Positions 43,055 to 51,676 of a DNA stretch of 64,000 nucleotides are shown in pieces. Origin of the DNA: Amaranthus tricolor (Eukaryota > Streptophyta > Magnoliopsida > Caryophyllales > Amaranthaceae). Numbering within the stretch: position 1 is the stretch's first letter; each line of letters opens with the position of its first letter. A program made the position numbers and the translations under genes. The stretch lies in the NCBI RefSeq assembly GCF_026212465.1, contig NC_080051.1, positions 1,327,001 through 1,391,000 on the forward strand, in the 5' to 3' direction. The notes beneath the pieces were generated by a model that was not told the origin of the DNA, did no database searches, and worked only from the letters and a program-made list of their open reading frames with translations.

Positions 43055-45720
43055 AGAATGAACAAGGATCAATGATCAATCAAGAATGAACGATGAAGAA
43101 TGAACAAGGATTAATGGTCAATGACGAATGAACGATGAAGAATGAACAAGGATCAATGATCAATGACGAATGAACGATGAATAATGAACAAGGATCAATG
43201 ATCAATGACGAATGAACGATGAAGAATGAACAAGGATCAATGATCATTGAAGAATGAACAAGGATCAATGATCAAAGAAGAATGAACGACGAAGAATGAA
43301 CAAGGTTCAATGATCAATGAAGAATGAACGCTGAAGAATGAACAAGGATTAATGGTCAATGACGAATGAACGATGAAGAATGAACAAGGATCAATGATCA
43401 ATGAAGAATGAACGATGAAGAATGAACAAGGATTAATGGTGAATGACGAATGAACGATGAAGAATGAACAAGGATCAATGATCAATGAAGAATGAACGAT
43501 GAAGAATGAACAAGGATCAATGATAAATGAAGAATGAACGATGAAGAATGAACAAGGAGTAATGGTCAATGACGAATGAACGATGAAGAATGAACAAGGA
43601 TCAATGATCAATGAAGAATGAAAGATGAAGAATGAACAAGGAGTAATGGTCAATGACGAATGAACGATGAAGAATGAACAAGGATCAATGATCAATGACG
43701 AATGAACGATGAAGAATGAACAAGGATCAATGATCAATGAAGAATGAACGATGAAGAATGAACAAGGATCAATGATCAATGAAGAATGAACGATGAAGAA
43801 TGAACAAGGAACAATGATCAATGAAGAATGATCGATGAAGAATGAACAAGGATTAATGGTCAATGACGAATGAACGATGAAGAATGAACAAGGATCAATG
43901 CTCAATGAAGAATGAACGATGAAGAATGAACAAGGATCAATGATCAATGAAGAATGAACGATGAAGAATGAACAAGGATTAATGGTCAATGACGAATGAA
44001 CGATGAAGAATGAACAAGGATCAATGATCAATGAAGAATGAACGATGAAGAATGAACAAGGATTAATGGTCAATGACGAATGAACGATGAAGAATAAACA
44101 AGGATCAATGATCAATGACGAATGAACGATCAAGAATGAACAAGGATCAATGATCAATGACGAATGAACGATGAAGAATGAACAAGGATCCATGATCAAT
44201 GAAGAATGAACAAGGATCAATGATCAAAGAAGAATGAACGATGAAGAATGAACAAGGATCAATGATCAATGAAGAATGAACGAAGAAGAATGAACAAGGA
44301 GTAATAGTCAATGACGAATGAACGATGAAGAATGAACAAGGAACAATGATCAATGACGAATAAACGATGAAGAATGAACAAGGATCAATGATCAATGAAG
44401 AATGAACAAGGATCAATGATCAAAGAAGAATGAACGATGAAAAATGAACAAGGATCAATGATCAATGAAGAATGAACGATGAAGAATGAACAAGGAGTAA
44501 TGGTCAATGACGAATGAACGATGAAGAATAAACAAGGATCAATGATCAATGACGAATGAACGATGAAGAATGAATAAGGATCAATGATCAATGAAGAATG
44601 AACAAGGATCAATGATTAAAGAAGAATGAACGATGAAGAATGAACAAGGATCATTGATCAATGAAGAATGAACGATGAAGAATGAACAAGGATTAATGGT
44701 CAATGACGAATGAACGATGAAGAATGAACAAGGATCAATGATCAATCAAGAATGAACGATGAAGAATGAACAAGGATTAATGGTCAATGACGAATGAACG
44801 ATGAAGAATGAACAAGGATCAATGATCAATGACGAATGAACGATGAAGAATGAACAAGGATCAATGATCAATGACGAATGAACGATGAAGAATGAACAAG
44901 GATCAATGATCATTGAAGAATGAACAAGGATCAATGATCAAAGAAGAATGAATGACGAAGAATGAACAAGGTTCAATGATCAATGAAGAATGAACGCTGA
45001 AGAATGAACAAGGATTAATGGTCAATGACAAATGAACGATGAAGAATGAACAAGGATCAATGATCAATGAAGAATGAACGATGAAGAATGAACAAGGATT
45101 AATGGTGAATGACGAATGAACGATGAAGAATGAACAAGGATCAATGATCAATGAAGAATGAACGATGAAGAATGAACAAGGATCAATGATCAATGAAGAA
45201 TGAACGATGAAGAATGAACAAGGAACAATGATCAATGAAGAATGATCGATGAAGAATGAACAAGGATTAATGGTCAATGACGAATGAACGATGAAGAATG
45301 AACAAGGATCAATGCTCAATGAAGAATGAACGATGAAGAATGAACAAGGATCAATGATCAATGGAGAATGAACGATGAAGAATGAACAAGGATTAATGGT
45401 CAATGACGAATGAACGATGAAGAATGAACAAGGATCAATGATCAATGAAGAATGAAAGATGAAGAATGAACAAGGAGTAATGGTCAATGACGAATGAACG
45501 ATGAAGAATGAACAAGGATGAATGATCAATGACGAATGAACGATGAAGAATGAACAAGGATCAATTATCAATGAAGAATGAACGATGAAGAATGAACAAG
45601 GATCAATGATCAATGAAGAATGAACGATGAAGAATGAACAAGGAACAATGATCAATGAAGAATGATCGATGAAGAATGAACAAGGATTAATGGTCAATGA
45701 CGAATGAACGATGAAGAATG

Positions 45721-45829
45721 AACAAGGATCAATGCTCAATGAACAAGGATCAAAATCAGAAAACAAGGATCAATGCTCAATGAACAAGGATCAATGCTCA
45801 ATGAACAAGGATCAAAATAAAGTTCTAAT
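45721..45829 (+). repeat. 21-bp-period satellite at the viral junction
   Basis: The last stretch of satellite before viral DNA changes from 42/28-bp units to units of 21, 20, 21 and 21 bp, each beginning AACAAGGATCAA. Three units carry ATGCTCAATG and one (45742-45761) carries AATCAGAA. The array then ends in AAAATAAAGTTCTAAT. The 21-bp period equals three heptamers. The local collapse suggests replication slippage or repair at the junction. Confidence 0.8.
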
Positions 45830-45870
45830 AATATTTCAAAATTATTAGAAAAAGTGCTCAATTAATCAAT
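45830..45870 (+). other. Filler DNA at the left viral junction
   Basis: 45830-45853 is a 24-base exact match to viral ORF1 at 49383-49406, displaced from its place in the genome. It is followed by 45856-45870, which matches the reverse complement of the viral leader at 45957-45971 at 14 of 15 positions. Beyond this the sequence continues into the viral end proper. Such templated short inserts are a known outcome of non-homologous or polymerase-theta-type repair, which is how pararetroviral DNA is thought to enter plant genomes. Confidence 0.75.
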
Positions 45871-45885
45871 TTATTATTTATATCC
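45871..45885 (+). repeat. Viral terminal overlap, left copy (15 bp)
   Basis: TTATTATTTATATCC here is identical to 53389-53403 at the right end. The next viral base to the left differs (T versus A), and on the right the second copy runs directly into satellite. This is the small terminal redundancy left when a circular genome is opened and inserted. Confidence 0.8.
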
Positions 45886-46130
45886 ACAAAATTATTAAAT
45901 TATTTTCTCTATCGATCCTGTACTCCCTATTGGTATCAGAGCCAGTAAGTTATTAAATTGATTAATTGTGCATTTATTAAATTGCATTTGTATTGAGTGT
46001 TGGTAAAGTGCTTGGTCAGCCTAATTAAGTTGTTGGTAAGCCATTTTAAGTCTTGGTGTTCTCGGTTAGGTGGTCCCACTGTTCCCATTCAATTCAGTCA
46101 TATTTAGTTTATGCAACATTTAATTTATTA
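45886..46130 (+). promoter_or_regulatory. Viral 5' leader upstream of ORF1
   Basis: This is 245 bp of AT-rich leader between the terminal overlap and the first in-frame ATG of ORF1. It contains the primer-binding site and only one ATG, that of the 6-codon upstream ORF at 46111. On the circular genome the leader would begin near 53320-53330 and continue through 53403 into this stretch. An inverted repeat (45856-45870 with 45957-45971) brackets the primer-binding site, although its left arm is probably junction filler. I saw no other feature. Confidence 0.7.
45931..45944 (+). promoter_or_regulatory. Minus-strand primer-binding site (initiator tRNA-Met)
   Basis: TGGTATCAGAGCCA is the canonical plant pararetrovirus primer-binding site. 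It pairs with the 3' end of initiator tRNA-Met, which primes minus-strand DNA synthesis on the pregenomic RNA. By convention its start defines position 1 of caulimovirid genomes. It lies 187 bases upstream of the ORF1 ATG. Confidence 0.92.
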
Positions 46131-46131
46131 A
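46111..46131 (+). CDS. 6-codon upstream ORF overlapping the ORF1 start
   Basis: This is the only ATG in the viral leader. It opens a 6-codon frame whose TAA stop shares its last A with the ORF1 start codon (TAATG at 46129-46133). Short leader ORFs that end just before the main start are typical of caulimovirids, where they take part in ribosome shunting or reinitiation. The peptide itself is unlikely to matter. Confidence 0.55.
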   Translation: MQHLIY

Positions 46132-49100
46132 TGGCAAACTGGTTAAGGAAAGCTATTAGTTTAGGATCACCTAATAATATAATTCAAAGTAGTGAAGTTC
46201 ATATAGAAAAGAACTTTTCAAATTGGGAAATTCCAAAAGAAAATCTTACAAAAATTTATCATATAGGCATTACTGATTTTAAGACTGCATTTAGCATCAA
46301 AACTCATGAAGAGACTAGAAGCATTCAAAAAGAATCTGAAACTATGCATTTACTTTCAGAATCCAGCATTAAAGCTTATCTCAAACACAGATTTAGATTC
46401 ATTCATTTTGGCCTTGTTCAAATAGGAATAAAACCATTAGTTCATAAAGGAGTTGATTGTCCAATTTTCCTAGCTCTCAGAGACGATCGACTTAATAATT
46501 ATAAAGATTCTGTTTTGGCTATGATTCAAACTAATATCTGTAATGGCCCAATATATTTCAATTGTTTTCCAAACTTTACAGTAGATCTTCAAGACCCATT
46601 AATCTTATCTTCATTAATTTTAGATATTCAAATTTTAAATAATAAATTTAAAGAGTTTGCTAGAAATTTTGCAATTGTTTTCCGTGTTTATTTTAGATTA
46701 ATGAATTCCACAGTTAATCCAAAATTCATACATGAGGCTTCTTCAAAAGAAGAAACTATTTTTATAGAGGTTCATGCTGAGAATACTAAATCAATAGTTT
46801 CTACAGCAAAAACCTTGAGATGGGATCAAATTTCTATTCCTGAGACATTTCAATTCTCAAATCCAATGCCTCCTAGAAACATAAGACAAGAAATAGAATG
46901 CATTGAGGAAGACGAAAATAAAGTTCTTATAAGGTTTGGGTCTATGAGAGAATTATCTAGTTCTCCTTGTACTTCTTCTTCCAACTATCCACGAAGATCT
47001 TTTTCTTTTCCTCAAAAAACAACTTCAGTCATTTCTGAACCAATCAAAGTCAGATATAAATCTCCTATTCCTGAATATGAAGCAAATGCTTCTCAAACTT
47101 CTCAAATCTCTTCATCTAGACCTGCATCTCCCACAATGTCTGATATGCAAAATTTTGACTCTATCAATACAATTACTAAAGATTTTGAAATAGATAAAAA
47201 CTATCTAAGAGATGAATTTAATTCCTCTCACAATGCTGAACATCGAGATTGGTTTAGATCTTTTTCTCGCTCCTTTAAAGACTCAATAAGAGATGTATGG
47301 TATAAAGATATGAATACTATTCAAATTAATATCCCGTTTTTTACATGGTTTTTATTGTTTTGTGAAAAACAAGGTATTGCTAATCCATATTCTCAAAATC
47401 ACATATTTGTACAAACCAAACTTCAAAAAAATTGGGTTTTGAAGGATGGACAAACAATTAGTTCAGTTCATCCACCATTACAAAATATTACTTTTCCCTA
47501 TTATGACCGTGAAATAAAGGCTAGTCCTTTTAAAGAAGGAAGAGTAGATCAAACAGATAAAACTCCAAATGTAGAAGACATCATTAAAATTTATCATCAA
47601 AATAATTTTACAAATCAAATCCTTCATACCGTTGCTACACAAGTAGATCAACTTTCAAATAAGGTTGATAATTTACAAAAAGAAACCTCTAGATCCATAG
47701 CCCCTAATACGATTGCATCATTAGGATCTAATAAGGTTTCTGCACCGCATTTCAAACCACCAGGATTAACTATACCTATGACTCAAATGTTTCCAAAAAA
47801 TGGTTTTACTTCTTCTAACTCTAATTCTGTAGTGTTAGATAAAATTCAAAAATCTTTACAAAAATTAGCAGATAGTCCAAGTCATATTAAGGTTTTGAGT
47901 AAATATCAAAGTTCAGAGATATCTTCTGATGAAGAAAATTCTGAGTCTTTAATCATTTCAAAAGTTGCAAAGCAATTTCAAGAATCTGATAATGATCCTC
48001 ATCAAATTAATAAAATACGATCATCTTGGAAGAATATCCCTACAAAAAACTATTATCCTAGGCCTACTCCTGTTGATCTTCAATATGAAGAAAGGTCTAC
48101 ATTTACCTCCAAATCCTTTTCCCCAGATATGATCCATGAATGGAACATAGATGGAAAATCTGATTATGAAATTCTTAATACTCTTCAAAATATGGGAATG
48201 GCTATTGTAGCTTACAAGGCAAAACCTTTGGATGAACAAATAATTTTTGGTTTTATTATATCAGGTTTTACTGGGCAATTAAAAAACTGGTGGGATAATC
48301 TTCTCACTTTACAAGACAGATTAGAAATTTTGAATCACGTTACTGACATCATGGATGATCAAGGAAATGTATTTCAAAAATCTGACTGCTGTGATTTCTT
48401 AATCATAGTTATTGCCTTTCATTTTGTCGGTAACCCTACTCAAACTCTTTCTTCTGGAGAAACGATTTTACAAAATTTACGTTGCCCAACATTAAGTGAC
48501 TATAGATGGTATAAAGATACCTTCTTTAGTTATGTTTTACAAAGACAAGATTGCAATCAAAGTTTTTGGAAAGAAAAATTTATATCAGGACTACCAAAAT
48601 TATTTGCTCAAAGAATTTTTAGAAAAATAGCTGAACATGATACAGATAAAGAACAAGCTCTTAATAATACTACTTATGGAGGACTTTTCGCTTTCATTAA
48701 AAAGGAAGGTCTTTCTTTATGTGAAGAACTCAAACTCCAAGCCAAATATACCTCTGAAAAGAAACAATCTAGGAAAGAAATTGGATGTTTCTGTGAAGCA
48801 TTTGGTATGGAAGCTATTAGAGCTCCCTCTACAAAAAAGAAAATTAAAAAACAATTTTCTAAATTTTCAAAAGATAAAAATAAAAATTCTTATCCTTCTT
48901 ATTATCGAAAGAAACGAGGAAAGAAAAATTTCGGAAATTTCCGAAAATCAAACAAAGCTTTCAAAATCTTTTGTTATTCGTGTGGAAAACCTGGACATAA
49001 AGCAAATGCTTGTACCACAAAGAAAAAGATTCAAGAATTATTTATTAACGACTCTGAGCTAGGAGATAAAATATCCAAAATATTATTACAAACCCCTGAG

Positions 49101-50219
49101 TCTACTTCTTCTTCTTCTTCAGAAAAGGAAGATGACGAAATTTTACAAATTAATGATCAAACTTCTGATTCTGAATCTTCGATTTCTTCCTCTCCTATCA
49201 AATGCATTAATGTTTTAACAGATAAAGAGAAAAATGTGGAATTTCTTTTTGATCTCGTTGACAAAATCCAAGATAAAGAGATCAAAAGAGAAACCCTTTT
49301 GAAACTCAAAACTATGGTTTTGGGTGAAACCTCTACCTCTAAAAACAAAGAAAGTATTCCAATTCCTCAAATTGAACCTTTCAATATTTCAAAATTATTA
49401 GAAAAATACTCTTCCAAAGAAATGACTTCTAAATTAATTCCTATTAAGAATCAAACTCTTTCGGTCAAAGATCTTCAACTTGAAATAAATAAAATCAAAG
49501 AAGACATCATTTCTATCAAAAATAGTTTAAAGCATTTAGAAATCAAAGATTTCGAACTTGAAACAAAATTATCTATTTTAGAAAACCCCATCTATAAAGA
49601 AAATCTTTCTTTGGGAAAAGAGAAAGTTAATGGGGATGATGATGATTTTATCACTGTTATTAATAAAATTAATTTTCAAAAATGGTATGCACCAGTTACT
49701 TTTCAAATTGGAGATTTTCAAAAAACCTATATTGCTTTAATTGATAGTGGAGCGGATCAAAATTGCTTAAGGGAAGGATTAGTCCCAACTAAATTTTATG
49801 AAAAAACAAAAACTCGGTTATATAGTGCAAATAGTTCACCCATGGATATTAAATATAAAATTTCAAAAGGAAAGATCATAAATGAAAATTATAGTTTTAC
49901 TAATACTTTCATTATTATTAATGATATTAAGGAAGAAATAATATTAGGCACTCCCTTTTTAACACAAATTTATCCTTTTTGGGTTGATGACAAAGGTGTT
50001 CATACAAAAATTTTAGGGAAACAATTATCATTTCCTTTTTTAAGTCCCATGTTACAAAAAGATATTAATTTATTACAAAATTCTTCAGTAATACAAAGTA
50101 TAAATTTAATAAAACAAAAAGAATTTCAAATTTCTTCTTTAAAAGAAGAAATTTCTTTTCAAAGGATTGAAGAACAATTACAACAATCAAAATTGCAACA
50201 AAAAATTTTTTTAATTTAG
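46131..50219 (+). CDS. Viral polyprotein ORF1: movement protein, capsid region, zinc knuckle, aspartic protease
   Basis: The frame is open from 46053, but that codon is TTG; the first in-frame ATG is at 46131, giving 1362 codons. Residues about 1-300 are a 30K-superfamily movement protein, with the conserved block around residues 114-164 containing NGPIYFNCFPNFTVDLQDP; it would move virus through plasmodesmata. Residues about 364-477 are an uncharacterised middle domain (DWF...FFTWF). The capsid region has a GFTGQLKNWW motif (W720, W721). A Lys/Arg-rich tract (about 877-947) precedes a CX2CX4HX4C zinc knuckle at 948-961. After an acidic/Ser tract come a coiled coil (about 1112-1157) and a retropepsin-like protease with DSGA at 1205-1208 and ILGTP near 1273. 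The ORF ends with TAG six bases after a slippery heptamer, and RT continues in the -1 frame. Domain assignments rest on motifs; cleavage sites are unknown. Confidence 0.88.
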   Translation: MANWLRKAISLGSPNNIIQSSEVHIEKNFSNWEIPKENLTKIYHIGITDFKTAFSIKTHEETRSIQKESETMHLLSESSIKAYLKHRFRFIHFGLVQIGIKPLVHKGVDCPIFLALRDDRLNNYKDSVLAMIQTNICNGPIYFNCFPNFTVDLQDPLILSSLILDIQILNNKFKEFARNFAIVFRVYFRLMNSTVNPKFIHEASSKEETIFIEVHAENTKSIVSTAKTLRWDQISIPETFQFSNPMPPRNIRQEIECIEEDENKVLIRFGSMRELSSSPCTSSSNYPRRSFSFPQKTTSVISEPIKVRYKSPIPEYEANASQTSQISSSRPASPTMSDMQNFDSINTITKDFEIDKNYLRDEFNSSHNAEHRDWFRSFSRSFKDSIRDVWYKDMNTIQINIPFFTWFLLFCEKQGIANPYSQNHIFVQTKLQKNWVLKDGQTISSVHPPLQNITFPYYDREIKASPFKEGRVDQTDKTPNVEDIIKIYHQNNFTNQILHTVATQVDQLSNKVDNLQKETSRSIAPNTIASLGSNKVSAPHFKPPGLTIPMTQMFPKNGFTSSNSNSVVLDKIQKSLQKLADSPSHIKVLSKYQSSEISSDEENSESLIISKVAKQFQESDNDPHQINKIRSSWKNIPTKNYYPRPTPVDLQYEERSTFTSKSFSPDMIHEWNIDGKSDYEILNTLQNMGMAIVAYKAKPLDEQIIFGFIISGFTGQLKNWWDNLLTLQDRLEILNHVTDIMDDQGNVFQKSDCCDFLIIVIAFHFVGNPTQTLSSGETILQNLRCPTLSDYRWYKDTFFSYVLQRQDCNQSFWKEKFISGLPKLFAQRIFRKIAEHDTDKEQALNNTTYGGLFAFIKKEGLSLCEELKLQAKYTSEKKQSRKEIGCFCEAFGMEAIRAPSTKKKIKKQFSKFSKDKNKNSYPSYYRKKRGKKNFGNFRKSNKAFKIFCYSCGKPGHKANACTTKKKIQELFINDSELGDKISKILLQTPESTSSSSSEKEDDEILQINDQTSDSESSISSSPIKCINVLTDKEKNVEFLFDLVDKIQDKEIKRETLLKLKTMVLGETSTSKNKESIPIPQIEPFNISKLLEKYSSKEMTSKLIPIKNQTLSVKDLQLEINKIKEDIISIKNSLKHLEIKDFELETKLSILENPIYKENLSLGKEKVNGDDDDFITVINKINFQKWYAPVTFQIGDFQKTYIALIDSGADQNCLREGLVPTKFYEKTKTRLYSANSSPMDIKYKISKGKIINENYSFTNTFIIINDIKEEIILGTPFLTQIYPFWVDDKGVHTKILGKQLSFPFLSPMLQKDINLLQNSSVIQSINLIKQKEFQISSLKEEISFQRIEEQLQQSKLQQKIFLI
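48972..49013 (+). other. CCHC zinc knuckle within ORF1
   Basis: CYSCGKPGHKANAC fits CX2CX4HX4C exactly. In caulimovirids this motif sits at the C-terminal side of the capsid protein and binds pregenomic RNA during packaging. A basic Lys/Arg-rich stretch lies immediately upstream, as is usual. Confidence 0.92.
49733..49960 (+). other. Retropepsin-like aspartic protease core within ORF1
   Basis: ALIDSGADQNCL carries the catalytic Asp (codon at 49743) in the DSGA form used by plant pararetroviruses. IILGTPFL follows about 65 residues later, in the place of the conserved hydrophobic-hydrophobic-Gly motif. The enzyme works as a homodimer and would mature the polyprotein. It lies in ORF1 upstream of the frame change, so it can be made without RT. 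Confidence 0.88.
50207..50213 (+). promoter_or_regulatory. Candidate -1 ribosomal frameshift site (T TTT TTA)
   Basis: In the ORF1 frame the bases read T TTT TTA, the canonical XXXYYYZ heptamer of the type used at the HIV-1 gag-pol junction. The zero-frame stop TAG follows at 50217-50219. The -1 frame is open from 50171 and leads directly into RT. The heptamer lies in an A6T7 run, so a fixed one-base deletion in this copy would look the same. A 9-bp hairpin (50259-50267 with 50276-50284) lies 45 bases downstream, farther than the usual 5-9 base spacer. Confidence 0.5.
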
Positions 50220-51676
50220 AAAATATTTTTAAATCAAAAGTTTGTGCTGATATTCCAAATGCCTTTTGGGATAGAAAAAGGCATATTGTCACATTGCCAT
50301 ATGAAAAAGATTTCTCTGAAAAAAATATTCCTACAAAAGCTAGACCCATCCAAATGAATTCTGAGCATCTTGAATTCTGCAAGAAAGAAATTCAAACTCT
50401 TTTAGATAAAAAATTAATAACTCCATCCAAATCTCCTTGGAGCTGTGCAGCATTTTATGTTATGAATGCAGCAGAAAAAGAAAGAGGAGTTCCTAGATTA
50501 GTTATTAATTACAAACCTTTAAACAAAGTTCTTCAATGGATAAGATATCCAATCCCAAATAAAAGAGATTTAATTAATCGCTTATATAAAGCCAAAATAT
50601 TTTCAAAATTTGATATGAAATCTGGTTTCTGGCAAATACAAATTGCTAAAGAAGATAGGTATAAAACTGCATTCACGGTACCATTTGGACATTATGAGTG
50701 GAATGTAATGCCTTTTGGACTTAAAAATGCTCCTTCTGAATTTCAACATATAATGAATGATATTTTCAATCAATTTTCTTCATTCATAATTGTTTATATA
50801 GATGATGTTTTAATTTTTTCTCATGATATTGATCAACATTTCAAACATTTACATATATTTCTAAACACTGTTGAAAAAAATGGTTTAGTAGTTTCTGCCA
50901 CTAAAATGAAATTATTTCAAACAAAAATTAGATTTTTGGGACATGACATTTATAAAGGAACAATCAAGCCAATTACAAGGTCTTTAGAATTTGCAGAAAA
51001 ATTCCCTAACGAAATTAAAGACAAAACACAGTTACAAAGATTTTTGGGATGTCTAAATTATATATCAGATTTTTTCCCAAAGCTCAGACAAATTTGCATG
51101 CCCCTCTTTCAAAGACTTCAAAAAAATCCGCCTCCCTGGTCAGAAATTCATACTAAGACTATTATTGAATTAAAACAAAAAATCAAATCACTTCCATGTC
51201 TAGGCATTCCAGATCCATCTGCATTCATGATAGTAGAAACAGATGCATCAGAAATAGGATATGGTGGCATATTAAAACAAAGAATAGATACAAAAGAACA
51301 ATTAGTTAGATTTCATTCAGGTCTCTGGCTCGGACCTCAAAAAAAAAATTATTCTACCATTAAAAAGGAAATTTTATCTATAGTACTATGCGTTTCAAAA
51401 TTTCAAGATGATCTTTACAACAAAAAATTTTTGATAAGGATCGACTGCAAATCTGCAAAAGAGGTTCTAGAAAAGGATGTCAAAAACATTGTTTCTAAAC
51501 AAATTTTTGCAAGATGGCAAGCAATTTTATCAGTATTTTATTTTCAAATAGAGCATATAAGAGGCGAAAGTAACTCTCTCCCTGATTTCTTAACCAGAGA
51601 ATTTCTACAGGGACATCATAATGCCAAGGAAGAAGAATCAGCAAGAAAAACTCAAAGGGTTCCAGAGTTCAGATGA
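50207..51676 (+). CDS. Viral reverse transcriptase and RNase H (pol frame)
   Basis: Start given at the slippery site; the frame is open from 50171 and runs to a stop at 51674-51676 (489 codons from 50207). There is no ATG before 50353, which lies beyond the conserved IPTKARPIQ segment at the RT N-terminus, so translation by independent ATG initiation is unlikely. RT motifs are intact: KFDMKSGFWQ near 50607, FTVPFGHYEWNVMPFGLKNAP near 50675 and the YIDD catalytic box at 50795-50806. RNase H1 follows, with ETDAS (Asp codon 51242), KKE, RIDCKS and LPDFLTR (Asp codon 51584), so all four acidic residues appear present. The product would copy pregenomic RNA into genomic DNA. The last 56 bases overlap the next ORF in another frame. 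Confidence 0.88.
   Translation, partial: FFNLENIFKSKVCADIPNAFWDRKRHIVTLPYEKDFSEKNIPTKARPIQMNSEHLEFCKKEIQTLLDKKLITPSKSPWSCAAFYVMNAAEKERGVPRLVINYKPLNKVLQWIRYPIPNKRDLINRLYKAKIFSKFDMKSGFWQIQIAKEDRYKTAFTVPFGHYEWNVMPFGLKNAPSEFQHIMNDIFNQFSSFIIVYIDDVLIFSHDIDQHFKHLHIFLNTVEKNGLVVSATKMKLFQTKIRFLGHDIYKGTIKPITRSLEFAEKFPNEIKDKTQLQRFLGCLNYISDFFPKLRQICMPLFQRLQKNPPPWSEIHTKTIIELKQKIKSLPCLGIPDPSAFMIVETDASEIGYGGILKQRIDTKEQLVRFHSGLWLGPQKKNYSTIKKEILSIVLCVSKFQDDLYNKKFLIRIDCKSAKEVLEKDVKNIVSKQIFARWQAILSVFYFQIEHIRGESNSLPDFLTREFLQGHHNAKEEESARKTQRVPEFR

Larger units (their letters stand above)
38081..45829. repeat. 42-bp satellite array, block left of the virus
   Basis: Same satellite family as the left block, with extra local variants: GATCATTGAAG, GAACGACGAAGAATG, AAGGTTCAATG, GAACGCTGAAG and GATCAATGCTCAATG. 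An odd truncated unit reading GAACCCTTCAATG lies near 41369. A tandem duplication with an offset of 1414 bp covers about 41450-44220; the GAACGCTGAAG marker is at about 41917 and 43331. Toward its right end, from 45721, the period changes to about 21 bp. No gene is present. Confidence 0.95.

Noticed and set aside
682..45766. Long minus-strand open frames encoding endless 14-residue repeats, up to about 355 codons
   Set aside because: A 42-bp period is divisible by three and the unit lacks a stop in this frame, so open frames arise automatically. They break at every 28-bp or one-base-short unit and have no promoter, no unique part and no sign of codon selection.
1..45829. CRISPR array (28-bp repeats with regular spacing)
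   Set aside because: There are no unique spacers: everything between units is more of the same repeat. The context is a plant genome and there are no cas genes.
45856..45971. Functional stem-loop around the primer-binding site from the 15-base inverted repeat
   Set aside because: The left arm lies outside the viral end, in junction filler, so it would not be part of the viral leader RNA.
46053..46130. ORF1 start at 46053
   Set aside because: That codon is TTG. The first in-frame ATG is 46131, right after the only upstream ORF.
50294..50296. Independent start of the RT frame at 50294
   Set aside because: The codon is TTG, and conserved RT-linked sequence continues upstream in the same frame to about 50222.
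48021..50382. Small ORFs overlapping viral genes (minus strand at 48021-48239, 49157-49348 and 50065-50382; plus strand at 48637-49062)
   Set aside because: They lie antisense to or out of frame with clearly coding viral domains and show no recognisable protein features.
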